Below are positions 44,897 to 57,200 of a stretch of 64,000 nucleotides of DNA, in pieces. Under the pieces are notes generated by a model. It did not search any database and was not told the DNA's origin. It was given only the letters and a program-made list of their open reading frames with translations. Each line of letters starts with the position of its first letter. Within the stretch, counting starts at the first letter, position 1. The translations under genes and the position numbers were made by a program. The DNA is from Diprion similis (Eukaryota; Arthropoda; Insecta; Hymenoptera; Diprionidae): contig NC_060114.1 of the NCBI RefSeq assembly GCF_021155765.1, forward strand, positions 14,827,501 through 14,891,500, given 5' to 3'.

Positions 44897-46785
44897 AAAT
44901 AAAAGAATAAAAAATCGGTGTTCTTATAGAAATTATAAAAATGCCAATAGGCTATTTAAAATGAAATAAACTACTAATTCTTGTTACTCTATATTATTTC
45001 TCTCTTCTTATTCCTCATTTCAAAACCCTTCAAGTAGATGAATCAAGAAATCTGGTTAAAAGTTTTAAAAATGTAATCAAAATCTCTTGAGATTTGAATT
45101 CAGAATTTCAAACCGACATCCTGCGGTAGTTTCATGAATTGCAGTGTAAATTAATCTGCAAATGAGGCACGGATTATGAATTATCACGGTTTCATTCAAC
45201 GTGATTTGATATTTATCAATCGTTCATTCAGGGATCAACTTTGAATGATTTATGACACACGGTTGGATATAGCGAGACGCGTCATTGCAAGGCATAATGA
45301 ATCGAATCTGAATTCTGCAAATAAAAAGTGAACATAGATATAATCCATTATTTGAAAGTGTGTGTAAATGGAGGGAGTTAATTGATAATCAGAACTGGTG
45401 TTGCGTTGAATTATTGTTTATATTTTTAATATACGCTTGTATATTACAAATTATTCAATTACAGAAACACTAAATATACCGACTGTACCAAGGGATGCGC
45501 TTAATATTTATACTTGGTGGTATTCTTTTTAAAAGTTGATGACTTATTCGTTTTACAAATTATTGTAATTATCGATTATACTCATAAAGTATAATATATT
45601 AATCGGACAATGTTTAACATTGTTGTTGAGTAAGTGATTTTTTTCCAAGCCGTATTAGTTTAAATATTGTACAACCCCTTGAAAGAAGAAAAAAAAACAA
45701 GTTCTGTTTTGTATCACAGTAAAAGTATATCGTGTTTGTGGATTCGCAATAAATCTAAGGCTAGATAGAAACTAATTTATTTCTACATAATAATGCTAAT
45801 AATAATAATCATTCAAAATACACACAACTCCAATTCAATGTTATTTTAATTAACAATCAACTATGGTATTTTATGCTCTTTCCGCCGTGTTCGACTTTTA
45901 ATTACTCGACCAATCCGCCAATCACAGTGTTATTATTACTGAATTAGCGATTTCGATGATATTTCAATCGCATCTGCATTGAATTTTCAGCATATATATG
46001 TTTTTTATTTATTTGTCTATTTTTTTTTTTTTTTTTTTTGCTGTGTATCCGTTTTCAGTTAAATTAGAAAAAAGTTCGTTTCAAACGGTGCAGGTCAATT
46101 AGAGTCGAAAATGCCGATATTATTGCAGCACGGCAAGATTACATTGCCGGGAAAATTTCACTTCAGAAATTACGAGCATTGTTTAATGTGTCATATTATC
46201 TGCAGTGGAACTGTCTGTTTTCTCTATTGAAATAAACTGCACTCGCGAGTGCGAAACTCGTCATTCGGTAAAAGCTGTATTGTAAGTAGCCATAAGTTAA
46301 TTTTATTTTATTGCATTAGTTCGTATTTTATTATTGATCAACGGTAAGAAAATTTTCAAAATTTATACCACGTCGCGTTAATTTTTTGCGAAAGATTTGG
46401 TAATCAAGCATGTAATATGGCAGCAAAGTTATTAATACTTGGTAATAGTGGCAATATACTACTTTACACAATTAATATAACTGGGTACGAAATAATGTCG
46501 AACGAAGATTATAATGCAATAAACATACCGATTCACAGGTGCTTATAATTCTAATTTACATTGCAATGGTAGGTAGGATAGGTATATAATACGTTTAATT
46601 AACCAATATTTCACAACACTAGTCGAATACAATGTGTGTAATAATAGTATAATGTGTATGTATATAATATTTATTAATTATCTATATTCAACGCTTATAC
46701 CTATATATATAGATGACTAATTTATGTCGGAAGTATAAAACAATATTATTAATATGTATGTAACCGGTTAATTGGACCTTTTCAG

Positions 46786-47428
46786 TACAGTGCACTCTCT
46801 CAACAGGGTCGTGGCTGTACAAGATAACGGGAAACGATTTTCCAGGTGTCGGAAAATAGTATATATTGTGTAACGAGGAGGCAAACTCAGTCTTTCCGGA
46901 CCGAGCGTAAGTTTGCAATATGAGTCTAAGGGGAACCGAAGACGAGTATTGCAAATACGCGAGGCGAAAAGACCGTTGCCTCCTTGTTGCACGCGATTCT
47001 TTGTAGATATAACGCGTTTTTTCACGAAGTACGAAATTGAGGTTAGGAACGCGTAATGCCAGATTGTTTTCGCGACAGCGCATGTGCGTAGTACAGAAAA
47101 AACCACTTTCGACTCCCAGGACTTAAAAGTGGTCTTTTCTGTACTCTGCGCATGCGCATTCGCAGCGTACTCAACCGTTATAGAAACGGGTGCTTAATTG
47201 GGTACGGAAAATGCGTAAAACATGCTCGTGTTGTTTAAAATACTTATGTGTTTTTTTTTTTTTTTTTTTTTAAGTTCTTTTTTTATACATCACTACATAT
47301 TCATGTAGACACACGTTTTACATGAAAGATTGTGTGTTTGGATAGGAATAAGTTTGTTTACGTGGTAATAATAGAAATGACAGAACCATTGCATTTTCTG
47401 CGCAGCCCTATTGAGAGAGTGCACTGTA
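46786..47428. mobile_element. Tc1/mariner-type non-autonomous element with TA duplication
   Basis: The element spans 46788-47426 (639 bp). Its left end is CAGTGCACTCTCTCAACAGG and its right end is the reverse complement, TTGAGAGAGTGCACTG, so the terminal inverted repeats match perfectly over 16 bases and imperfectly to about 24. TA lies directly outside each end. CAGTG termini with a TA target duplication are typical of Tc1/mariner elements. No transposase frame is present. An internal hairpin lies at 47078-47157. Confidence 0.75.
47078..47157. repeat. ~80-nt internal hairpin of the Tc1/mariner-type element
   Basis: Left arm GCGCATGTGCGTAGTACAGA continuing AAAAACCACTTT; right arm AAAGTGGTCTTTTCTGTACT continuing CTGCGCATGCGC. 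The arms pair over about 32 bases with three or four mismatches around a loop of about 16 bases. It is similar in size to a microRNA precursor, but lies inside a transposon. Confidence 0.7.
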
Positions 47429-49545
47429 ATTGATCTGTCCGAATTATTAGATACCTATGTATTACACATTGTATCAATTGCAAGTCGGAATGACTCGTAA
47501 TAAACGATGCACAGATTAATTTCGTATATTTAAGTTTAATTTTTTGTTCTTTTTTTTGTTTTTTATTACATTTTTCTTTAATTTGTTGATTCGTTTTTAA
47601 TATTTTTCTTTTAGGTATCTTTCGCCACGTTACTACGCAATGATTTTTCTGTATGATTTTTCACTTATTGTGCCTCATTATTCAATATTTATTACAAGAG
47701 AATTTCTCACGAAGAGATCCTTTTTATTTCTTTTTCTGTATGATAAAATTAATGATTCATTATTTGTATAAATTTCTCGTCAGCTGCGCCCGATTTGTAT
47801 TACGTAGGTTTTCTTTTTTTTTATATATATATTTTTATTTTATTTTTCATTGACGGCTATTATCATTATACAATTTAAATAATTAATTATTATTTTTATT
47901 TCTGTGTAGTTTAGAACATTTTTTTCTTTTCTCTTCGAATACTCATATCATTCGAATTCTCTATAGTTATAGGCGTATGTATAATAATATATACTATACA
48001 ATTGTATCAATTATCATATACCACGGCACTATAATTAATTTTCTTTTTGTTTTTGTTTTTTTGTTTATTTTCATATGGACTTTGTTATCGTTTCCTTAAA
48101 CTGTACGTTTTTACGCGCTATAATATTTACACCATAGAATTATTTATACTACAGAGCTTTTCATTTTATTAATCTTACTGTCATTATTATTATTCGTGTA
48201 TTTTGAGTAAAAAAATTATTCCGTTTCAAAATTAAACGAAATCTAGTACCAATTTGCATGCACAACTTTTGAGATGAAAAAGAATTTATTTTAAATATAT
48301 TCTACCACAGTAAATGTAATATTTATATTTGAGGTATGTCAATCCTTCTAATTTGCTTTTTTATATTTGAGATTTGTATGTTAACAACAATTTTGAGCCA
48401 ACGGAATTGTATACCAAACACTCTGATAGTTGGTAAAATGTCTAATATATAAATTAAATGGTAGGTTTTTAGTGATTTTATTTTTCTATTGATCTTATCT
48501 CTGTCGTATGAGGGATCAATTGGCGTGTTAAAACCTCGACGGAATTGAAATTCTTATCACCGTAGTCACGAACAGAGTAGAAATATGTGTAGAAAAATTG
48601 GCGTTATTATTACCTTCGGAAATATCTGATATCAGCTGAAATGGCTAAAAATTTCACGAAATAATTATCACCTACGTGTAAATATTTATTATAACGTGAA
48701 TAACGCGATGTAAAAAATCAGTTGTAAGTAACATTTCATTAAAACTAATTTACTATCACAAATGATAAATAAATTCGTCCTGCATCGAATTATATCCTCT
48801 TTAAAAACAGAAAATATATGTAAAATAACAACAATATAAATAAATCACAAAACGTCGGTGTAATTTTACGAATACGATCGTACTAATTGTGAGAGTATAA
48901 TTTTTCCTCAATATGCAAATAAATTTAATTTTCAGATAACTACCTCACCGAGAGTTCGACAATAGTAGAAATAGATATATTTCAATTATCCAGACTGAAA
49001 TTAGAAAAGCTGAGAAACTTTGAACTTTTGTCAACTTTACATTGAACTCTAGGCCTGATAAAGGCAGTTATAAAAATGGTAAAGGAATAAACGTAAAGGA
49101 ATATTATAATGCGAATGCTTTATTATTCCATTGGCTCGTAACTTCTCCTTTGATTGAAAACTGCTACGCATAGTGAACAATAACAACAACAACAGTAACA
49201 ATAACAACAATAATAATAAAATTTAATTTTCACAGAAGATTCAATTACGTGCATTAACTATTATACAAACACAATCACACATGCGCACACAGCGTCACAT
49301 ACGTACAAACGAACGACGTGCATACATACATACGTTGATATAAAAATACTACTAACAGTAATAATAATAATAATAATAATAAACACGTATATCATGAAGT
49401 TACGTACTGGAACAATAACTGATCAATTAATCAATCAACTTATTTCACATTAACTATAAGGTAGGTAGTTAGCGTATTTTAAATTTGGCAGTTATATTGT
49501 CTCTAGCTATTTGCTTCTTCATAATTATTGTATAACTTACATGTC

Positions 49546-49577
<32 letters not shown>

Positions 49578-50920
49578 TAATATATGTATATGTACCATTC
49601 ATGTATAATAAGTAGTTAATCATCATCGCCTTCATTATCTTAATTTTTTTTTATTTTACTTCATACCAATTTTTTTTTTAACTTTATTATCTTCCTTTCA
49701 CCCTCACATTATAAGACACGCCATAGCATCACGCACTGCATAGTATAGTTTATTATTTGAATTTGCGAACTTATTATTATTGTTGTTATTATTCTGTTTC
49801 ATTTTACAACCTAGCGTGTATTGATCGTTTCTTTTTTTTTCTTTTTTTTCTTTCTCTCTTTGTATAAACTTCTATACATATCTCTGTACTTATTTATAAT
49901 ATGTATATACATGTATATGTATAGGTATATGAAAGGGTAGTCTTTTTATGGAATATCAAGCAATGAAAACATAGCAAATAAGCCAGCAACAACGACAATG
50001 GTATCAAAAACTTTTTTCCTCTCAAATTTGCTCTACCGAGCATTCGTCTAGAACTTTATTCCCAGTCTACGAACCGATGAATAACGAAGGGAGGGAGGCA
50101 GAAAATATTCAGTGAAACCAAGGACCACCCAATGTGTGTGTGCGCACACAAACATGCACACACACAAACTATTTTTCTATGTTACGTCGTTTTTACTATT
50201 CCACAGAAGATTTGTATTTGCTTAATTATATGTATAAATATCCATTCGTGTCAGATTTGTATTCACTAATGTACGCGAGATCTAACGAAAGCAAAACTTT
50301 AACATTTAGTTTTGGTTTACTTTTTGTTCGCACACAATCTTACAATAATCCCAATAACGTTAGCAATACCAAAATAGGAAAATAATTTCTTTTTGCAATT
50401 TTTTCATTTGCTTTTCATAGTGTTTTAAAATTGGGTATAATTTTTCTGTTGGAACGGGTATTTATAATACATAATTAATCGAGGTCATACAAGTGTGAAA
50501 AAGTTCTGTAACATGTACAAGATTTTAGCAGCCCCCCCTCCAATACCGAGCCTTTTTAGTAACAAAGGTTCAAATAAGGAAAAAAGGACTTTTAGAACAA
50601 TGCAGAGCAATCTTCCCGAATAACGACCCTCAATTCTAAATGTCTTTCAGCATGATGACGACATTTATAACGCACACAAGTGCATACATAAATGTATATC
50701 ATACATGATATCAAAATTGTTTAATACCATAATTGTAAGGTAACTGGTGAAATAATTGATTTACAATCAAAATTTTGCTTTTTTTTGTGAAGTTTTTCAA
50801 TTCTTTCAACGTTAAAATCAGTTTTTTTTTACATTATTCTCCCCCTAGTGTTCTACGAGTACAACATAAGCCCTTAATATTATTTTCTTGTAATCATTTG
50901 GATGTACAATATAAAACATA

Positions 50921-51053
50921 AATGTACACCGCCCGAGGCGGATTCTGACCGGTTCAAGGCCACCGATGTCGTCTGCTACTATCTATTCAACCTGTGTAGC
51001 AGTCGACACCGGTGGCCTTGAATCGGTCAGAATCCACCACGGGATGTGTACAA
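50921..51053. repeat. 133-nt near-perfect long hairpin
   Basis: The arms, each about 58 bases, begin ATGTACACCGCCCGAGGCGG and include GGTTCAAGGCCACCGATGTC; the opposing arm in reverse complement reads TTGTACACATCCCGTGGTGG and GATTCAAGGCCACCGGTGTC. The loop is about 12 bases. The arms are GC-rich in a strongly AT-rich setting. It could be a foldback element, a hairpin RNA precursor or a small MITE. Confidence 0.8.
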
Positions 51054-51718
51054 TGGGTGTTATTGATGAAAATTACAGAAAACTTTCGGATGAATATACC
51101 AAAGTAAAAACTTCGAGTTTGTCGAGTGGCTTGAGGATAATACATAAATTTTATTTACCACTATATAATAATAAACTAAGGTAAGGTAAGCTGATTAGGA
51201 TAGATCGGAATTAACGACTGAACGAAACAGAAGAAATTAACCACGATAAAAGTCGAACTGCATAAATCCTGCTGTTGTTCGAACTAAATGTTCCTGATAT
51301 TATTATCATTATGAGATGAAAAGGAGTAGTGGGAAACAAAATATTCCTGATGACGATAGCCGTTGTTGATAGATGAAAACTTGGTGGTAGACACATAGTA
51401 AGATTTTTCTGGAAACAGTTGCTCCGCCGCATATGTATATTTTTTCTGGATTTGTCGGCATCACTTCAATTTTTTATGCCTCAAATTGAATCAAGTATGA
51501 ATTGCATTGCTCACTTTCTTCAACTTCTCTTTCCTAATGTAACGAACAGCGAAATTTTCTAAAATTAAGTAAATAAAATAAACGAATGATACGAATTCCT
51601 ATACGACAGAGTATTTAAAGAAGACTTGTTACATCTTTAATTTTACACAAAATAAGTTTAATCGATACAAAACCTCGATTCACTTTATAATACGCAAATT
51701 TTTTTTTCCTCTTTTCCC

Positions 51719-51724
51719 TTTATT
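51719..51724 (-). terminator. Polyadenylation signal downstream of the long ABHD17 frame
   Basis: AATAAA on the minus strand lies about 70 bases after the final stop of the 436-codon open frame, in the position expected for the 3' end of a transcript containing that frame. Confidence 0.5.
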
Positions 51725-51795
51725 TTTTAGAAGTCTTAAAAATTGTCTTCGATAGAATTACAATCTTCGAGTTTTCACCACCTACGGATCCTTGA

Positions 51796-53103
51796 CTAAC
51801 ACTTGGTCTCCAGTGTAGTTTTTTTCATCTTTTGAGAGCCACGAGTAACACAATTGCCCTGGATCTCACCGACGAGAGTATGTTTCGGTGCCGTATTCTC
51901 CGCGTCATTGTTGACTACTGCGTTAGATCCTACTTCGTCAAGAGAGAGTATTTCAGTTCCAGTCGGAGAGCAGCTAGTCGTAGTTCCCTCGCTGGTAGGC
52001 GAGGTGACACAGCTGTCGCCGACACTTTTACTTCTCGGAGTAGAATTACCTGATTTTTGAAACTGCCTTATATTGAGTGATAGGCTGGCCTGAATAGTTA
52101 CTTTTTCCACTCCCGTCCCCACCTCACGCGATCTGGCTGAGGCTGACAAAGAAGAGGTTGACGAACAGTTGCCATAGTTTGACGGACTTCTGGAGCGCAC
52201 GGCCCTCAGAGGGCTCTCTGGACTCGTTGGCGAGTTACTGGACAGTATTTTTGAACTAGCTGCGAGTCTGCTGGCGCATGGCGAATACTTTGATAAATTA
52301 ACGGTGATCTTATCAGGCTCAATGGTAAGCGAAGATCGACTGAGCTTCTTGAACGGACTGCAAGAAGGTTTTTGCTTTTTCACGTCACGTTTATCGCTGA
52401 CCTTCGAACAGCTTTTCACAGCCTTGTTACCCAGTGAGGATCTCTTTTCTTTTGAGCATTCAGGGTTCGCCTTAGCGCTTTTCGAACCCTCCGAAATCGC
52501 CGATTTCTTAACACGACTTCTACTGTTACTGTTCCTTAGGGTCTCTGTTTCCATCTCAGGTTCAACAGAGCTATAGCTTTGAGTCTGTGTTTGACTCTGT
52601 GTACTGTTCTGTTTTACCCTCGATGATTTTGCGTCACTTTCGCCTTCCACAGTCTTAGAACTCCGGCTGGTTTTATTTTCAGTGAATTGCGGACAAGTTT
52701 CAATCTGGATTTTGACCAAGCTAAAGTTGCCGGTCTGATCCCCGGCCGACAATTTCTTCAATATTCCCTGCTTGTTGTGTTTCTTTGACGCGTCAATGTC
52801 ACTGGCCTGATTTCTCTGACTTTTTTTTATCGTACTACCGTTTTCCGAGACAGTTTCAGCCGGTCTTGACTCTCTCTTGGCGTAATTATCACTAGCGGAG
52901 TAGACAGCCTGTTCAGGCGTCGATACTTCCTTGCCTTTTTTTTGGTCACATATTGTAATTGAGGAAGAACCGGCATCGTTGCCAGCTTTTTTAGTCGGGA
53001 TAGATTTATCCTCTTGGAAGTAGAATACCTCATCGTTTGAGAGAGGCGAGGTATCCTGGTCACAGGGAAGAACTGGGATAGTCTCCCCTGCGGAGGGCGA
53101 TTG
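51796..53103 (-). CDS. Long open frame after ABHD17, probable alternative C-terminal extension
   Basis: On the minus strand, 435 sense codons run from 53103 to the stop at 51796, in the same frame as the ABHD17 coding exon just upstream. The first ATG is at codon 184 (52554), so an independent start is unlikely. The peptide begins QSPSAGETIPVLPCDQD and is rich in Ser, Lys, Thr and Asn, with SPxSP and RSRSPS-type motifs; it is probably disordered and phosphorylated. A chance open frame this long is improbable. Three models join it to ABHD17: readthrough of TGA (53247) and TAG (53106); removal of a 165-nt intron between GTAAGC (from 53268) and TATAG (to 53104), which is phase 0 on both sides; or splicing of exon 2 (ending at 55800, phase 0) straight to 53103, which would drop the catalytic His. 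It could also belong to another transcript whose start I have missed. I recognise no known domain. Confidence 0.6.
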   Translation of the reverse strand, partial: QSPSAGETIPVLPCDQDTSPLSNDEVFYFQEDKSIPTKKAGNDAGSSSITICDQKKGKEVSTPEQAVYSASDNYAKRESRPAETVSENGSTIKKSQRNQASDIDASKKHNKQGILKKLSAGDQTGNFSLVKIQIETCPQFTENKTSRSSKTVEGESDAKSSRVKQNSTQSQTQTQSYSSVEPEMETETLRNSNSRSRVKKSAISEGSKSAKANPECSKEKRSSLGNKAVKSCSKVSDKRDVKKQKPSCSPFKKLSRSSLTIEPDKITVNLSKYSPCASRLAASSKILSSNSPTSPESPLRAVRSRSPSNYGNCSSTSSLSASARSREVGTGVEKVTIQASLSLNIRQFQKSGNSTPRSKSVGDSCVTSPTSEGTTTSCSPTGTEILSLDEVGSNAVVNNDAENTAPKHTLVGEIQGNCVTRGSQKMKKTTLETKC

Positions 53104-53244
53104 CTATAGAAGTTTTTCTGTAGGTGAAGTTGTTGATATTGAACTGGTCGTGTTTGAATTGTTCGAAACCGAGTGACCCTGGTTTCCAGCACGGACATGA
53201 CCTCCTACTTGCCCCCCCTGACCCTGGGAGAGGCTCAGTCGACG

Positions 53245-54214
53245 TCAGTTGACCAGCTCTACGCTTACAAACTGCTTCAGTCGTTCCAAATACTGATTGT
53301 AAAGCTCCACGTCGTTGTGACCTGCTCCCTGAAACCGAATATAGATGTGTAAATTTGCTGACACCATTTTGGATTGAAAGTGTCGAAAATGCAAATGACA
53401 AATATAACTTGATCTACGCTCCACCTCACGATTTCACCATACCATTACTATTAACAATTTCGTAGGTTGTGAAAAATTTAGTGCTCTGTCGGTTTGTAAA
53501 TACTTGCACAGTCGGAATCCGTTTACGTTTTCGATTTTTTAACAGTGAAACGACCGCGATTGCAAAAAAACAATGCCGCCACTATTTAACTGACGCCGCC
53601 ATGTTTGTTCGCGTGTTGAAATCTACTTTGCTGACAACGACACGATCGCAGTAACTCGTATATTCACGTTGAAAGCTACAGCAAAGTACGGAAATTCATT
53701 GATAATAATTTGTGCGACGGATATGCGGTTAGTATAATCCGCTGTATCACGGTTTACGATTCACGTCATGAAACCAGTCTGTGGATGTCACTAAAGGCGT
53801 TTATTTATTAGCAAAGACGACGGCGTTTCACGGCATTCAAAATATCAGCGACAATTATTATTATATTATATTTCCATTTTTTGACCAGTCTGGAAATCGC
53901 GAATTGCAAAAACAAAACCTTGTGATATCTGTTGCAGAAATGAATAAAGTTACCGTGAAATACTTCATTGATTACGGGGCTAATATTAGATTTTTTGCTT
54001 TCGAGTATCACTAAGCTCTTCAATCACGTGCGTTGGAATGTGTCTGAAAGTAAAATTAGGTATACGTGTAGCTAAGGAATCTATTTCACAGATTTGCATC
54101 ATATACCGAGTAAAATATGGAATACCTAGCACACACTTGCGACGTAATTGCCTCGGAATTATATCAAGATAAGATAACGTGAATGGAATGATTAAACACT
54201 TCCTTTATGTATCT

Positions 54215-54279
<65 letters not shown>

Positions 54280-57200
54280 AATGAACATATAACAAAACGA
54301 GTCGTGCGACAGTTTCTGTTAGAATTGCAGAGCTTAGTAAATTACATTAAGTTAATACTGATCACCCAATACACATTATATCGGAAACACTGCGGGTTTT
54401 TGGAACAACGGCCAATTTTATTTCAACCGCAAAGTAATATCCGTATCCTTGTAAACCGGGTTTACCTGGATTCCAAGATTTTTCACAATCAGGTGGAAGG
54501 TATCGAGGAAGCGGTAGCGCAAATCTAAGATGGAGATAATGACCGATTCATCTCAAAATTTCGATATTGTAATCTAATTCTGGATATTCACAGCGTTTCC
54601 ATACTATTTATATTACGAGTTGAGATTAGATATTAATTGACCGAGACTGTTATCGTTGTCAAAAATCTGTACGTTTACAATGTATACGCAGCTGTTTCTA
54701 ACAACGATTTTGTCACCCTAATCGCGTTACGTTGTCAACTACGTTACTGGGTGTAACGGTAAAGCTTTGAATTCGCCGAAATTTTTCATTATATTTATCT
54801 TCGTTCATTCTTTTTAAATTCTTTTTTTCTTTGTCTTTATCCCACGAGCAATGCCGATTCCTTAATTCGACCTATTTTTCTTATCGGGATAATCGAATTA
54901 TCGATTGACGAGTTCTTTCCTCTCATTGTTAGTCACACGGCGCGTTTTCTTATTGCAATCTGTAAAACAATCAAAGCCTTCCTTCCTTTGTAATTCTGTC
55001 TGCGCGGGATAAGTATTATACGCATAGGTGAAAGATGTATATGGATAACACATATGTATCGTTGTATAGGCGTGTATAAATTATCCAACAAAGAGGTACG
55101 CATTCACCTAGCTCTCAGTGAACGGTACGTGTGTAAATAATATTGAAATTGTGTTATCATCTCGCGTCACTTTATAACAAAACTGTGCGTCTATTTCGGT
55201 CTTAAATTTTGCCTTTTTTTTCATTTCCCTCTCTCGTTCACATCGTATGGAAGAGAAGCCTCTTTTTCACACCATCAGCAACTGAAATCCTAAGCGACAA
55301 CAACGTTTGCTTCTTTTTTTTTCATCTTTTTCGTCGTCTTGCCAAGATAACGTATTCTCGTATAATATTTTACATGAATAATTTATTGCTGATATTATAT
55401 ATTATACGTGTGGATATTCTCGCATTCCAGAACTAGACAAGAAAATAGCACGAGGGAATAATAGACAGCTTAATAGGTGGAAAAAAACATCATGTTGAAG
55501 TAGTAGTAACGATTCATGCTGAAGAAAAACCGTTATTTCACGATTTTGGAACTGTTTGAAATTCAGTGAATCGTAATAAAAGAAAACATCCTGATATTTT
55601 GCAATCTTAGTTCCTTAAAAATCATTGTAAAATTAAGAAAATAGAGACTTTTTTCCAATGTCTCGTTACGATGACGTTACTAGCTTCAACCTCGTCAAAA
55701 AACAATAATAATTGAATTTAACATAGTTTCGGAAATTTGCGGTAAACCGATAATCGCACGTATTCACTATACATATATAATGATCAGTTTTCTATTTACC
55801 TCAACCCATAATGGTTCCACAGGTCTTGGACATCGTTCGTAAATCGCTAGACCATGGCTAAAGTCTATGACTTCGTCTTCCGTCCCGTGAATGACCAGAA
55901 CAGGCGACGTCACTTTTGGAACTTTGTCTATACTGTAGTGGAAAAAAAGAAAAACAATAATATTGACGAAAAACTTGATAAAAACCTGATGAGATCACAT
56001 TTTTATTTCACGCATGTTATCATAATCTGATCAGGGGTCTCACATCACTCATCGATAATAATTAACGATGAAAAATGTGCGAAAAGAGAATACATATTAA
56101 AAGTATAAATGAAGAATTTGCGTTGCAGTAAAATGAGACAAATTATTTCGCGTCACATGACATAACGTTGTGCGCGGTAGGTAAGGAATATACATATATG
56201 TCCCCAGTGCAAATATATCCAAGGCAAAGTGTAAAATGCTTAGTACAAACAAATGCGCGACATACATAACTGCTTGCAATGTACCATGTATATAATATAT
56301 ATATATATATATATATACGTGGGTGACACTCATAAGAAGTTTGATTCACTCTGCCTACTGTTACTTCGTTTGTCTGTAGGTAGTTTTGAATATCTGTAAA
56401 AGGTGTCCCAGAAAATGTATGCCAGACTAGGTATGTAATATTTCTTCGCCTCTAATACAAAAGAATATTGCGTGGATACTTTCACATTAACTGTATACAG
56501 TTCATAGCTTTGATATTCAAACAATGTATGTGTCTAGCAAAGATATTAATTAGTGCGATGCAAATGTTCGAATATCAAATAACTATTGAAGAATTGAATA
56601 GTAGAAAAGTGACTCAAGGTGGGAATGTTTTTTTTTTTTTTTTTTTTTTTAAGGTGTCAGCAATAAAATGAATAACAAACAATGAAAAGACTGAGATTAT
56701 GTTCGGGATATCAGTTTAGAGCGAGTATCTTGGAGAGGATTAATTGGAGGACAAAAAACACCTTCATCATTCAGCATTAATCGTTCTTATGATTTTTTAA
56801 ACAATGATTCATTACGTTCGAATATCAGAGATGTGCCTCAATGATAACTTTGAGAATTGATTGTGAAGTACCGTACAGCGTGAATTGATATCTATACCCT
56901 GGATTCTACTATGCGGTAGTACAGGGTAGAAATAGTTTTATCAACGATAGAGAAAGAACAAAGGAATTAAAGGAAAGGACAAATGAAAAAATTAAGTAAC
57001 ATCGATTGTATCATAGAGAGGGATAGATTTATTATGGAGTTACGATCGTTGACTCGAAAGATAGAAGGTGTTTAAAAAAAAAATTAATAAGAAAAAGAGA
57101 TAGTAACCAACTACGCAGGTATCTAAAATAAAGAACCGTGTCTTGGATTCTTTGCGAATCTACGAATTACGCGTTATCTCAACAATTCGATTCAGGATAT

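Larger units (their letters stand above)
44897..51795. other. 6.9-kb AT-rich gene-poor stretch
   Basis: ITFG2 and the ABHD17 gene converge on this segment. It holds a Tc1/mariner-type element (46788-47426), a long hairpin at 50921-51053, poly(T) runs, TA and TTA tracts and two AATAAA-like signals near the ITFG2 end. The ATG-started open frames seen here are short and AT-driven. I see no supported gene. Confidence 0.6.
53329..55799 (-). other. ABHD17 intron 2, no gene inside
   Basis: The 2.5-kb intron holds a 56-base (GA)n microsatellite at 54221-54276 and one copy of the GTTAGTAACGTTATCG repeat at 55494-55696. The short plus-strand open frames show no splice or composition support. Confidence 0.6.

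Noticed and set aside
46688-47106. Two minus-strand frames of 112-131 codons
   Set aside because: They lie within or across the ends of the Tc1/mariner-type element, overlap each other in different frames and show no transposase motifs.
52827-53401. Minus-strand frames of 113 and 123 codons around the ABHD17 stop
   Set aside because: They are shifted frames over the ABHD17 last exon and its downstream open frame; the longer frame in phase with ABHD17 explains the region better.
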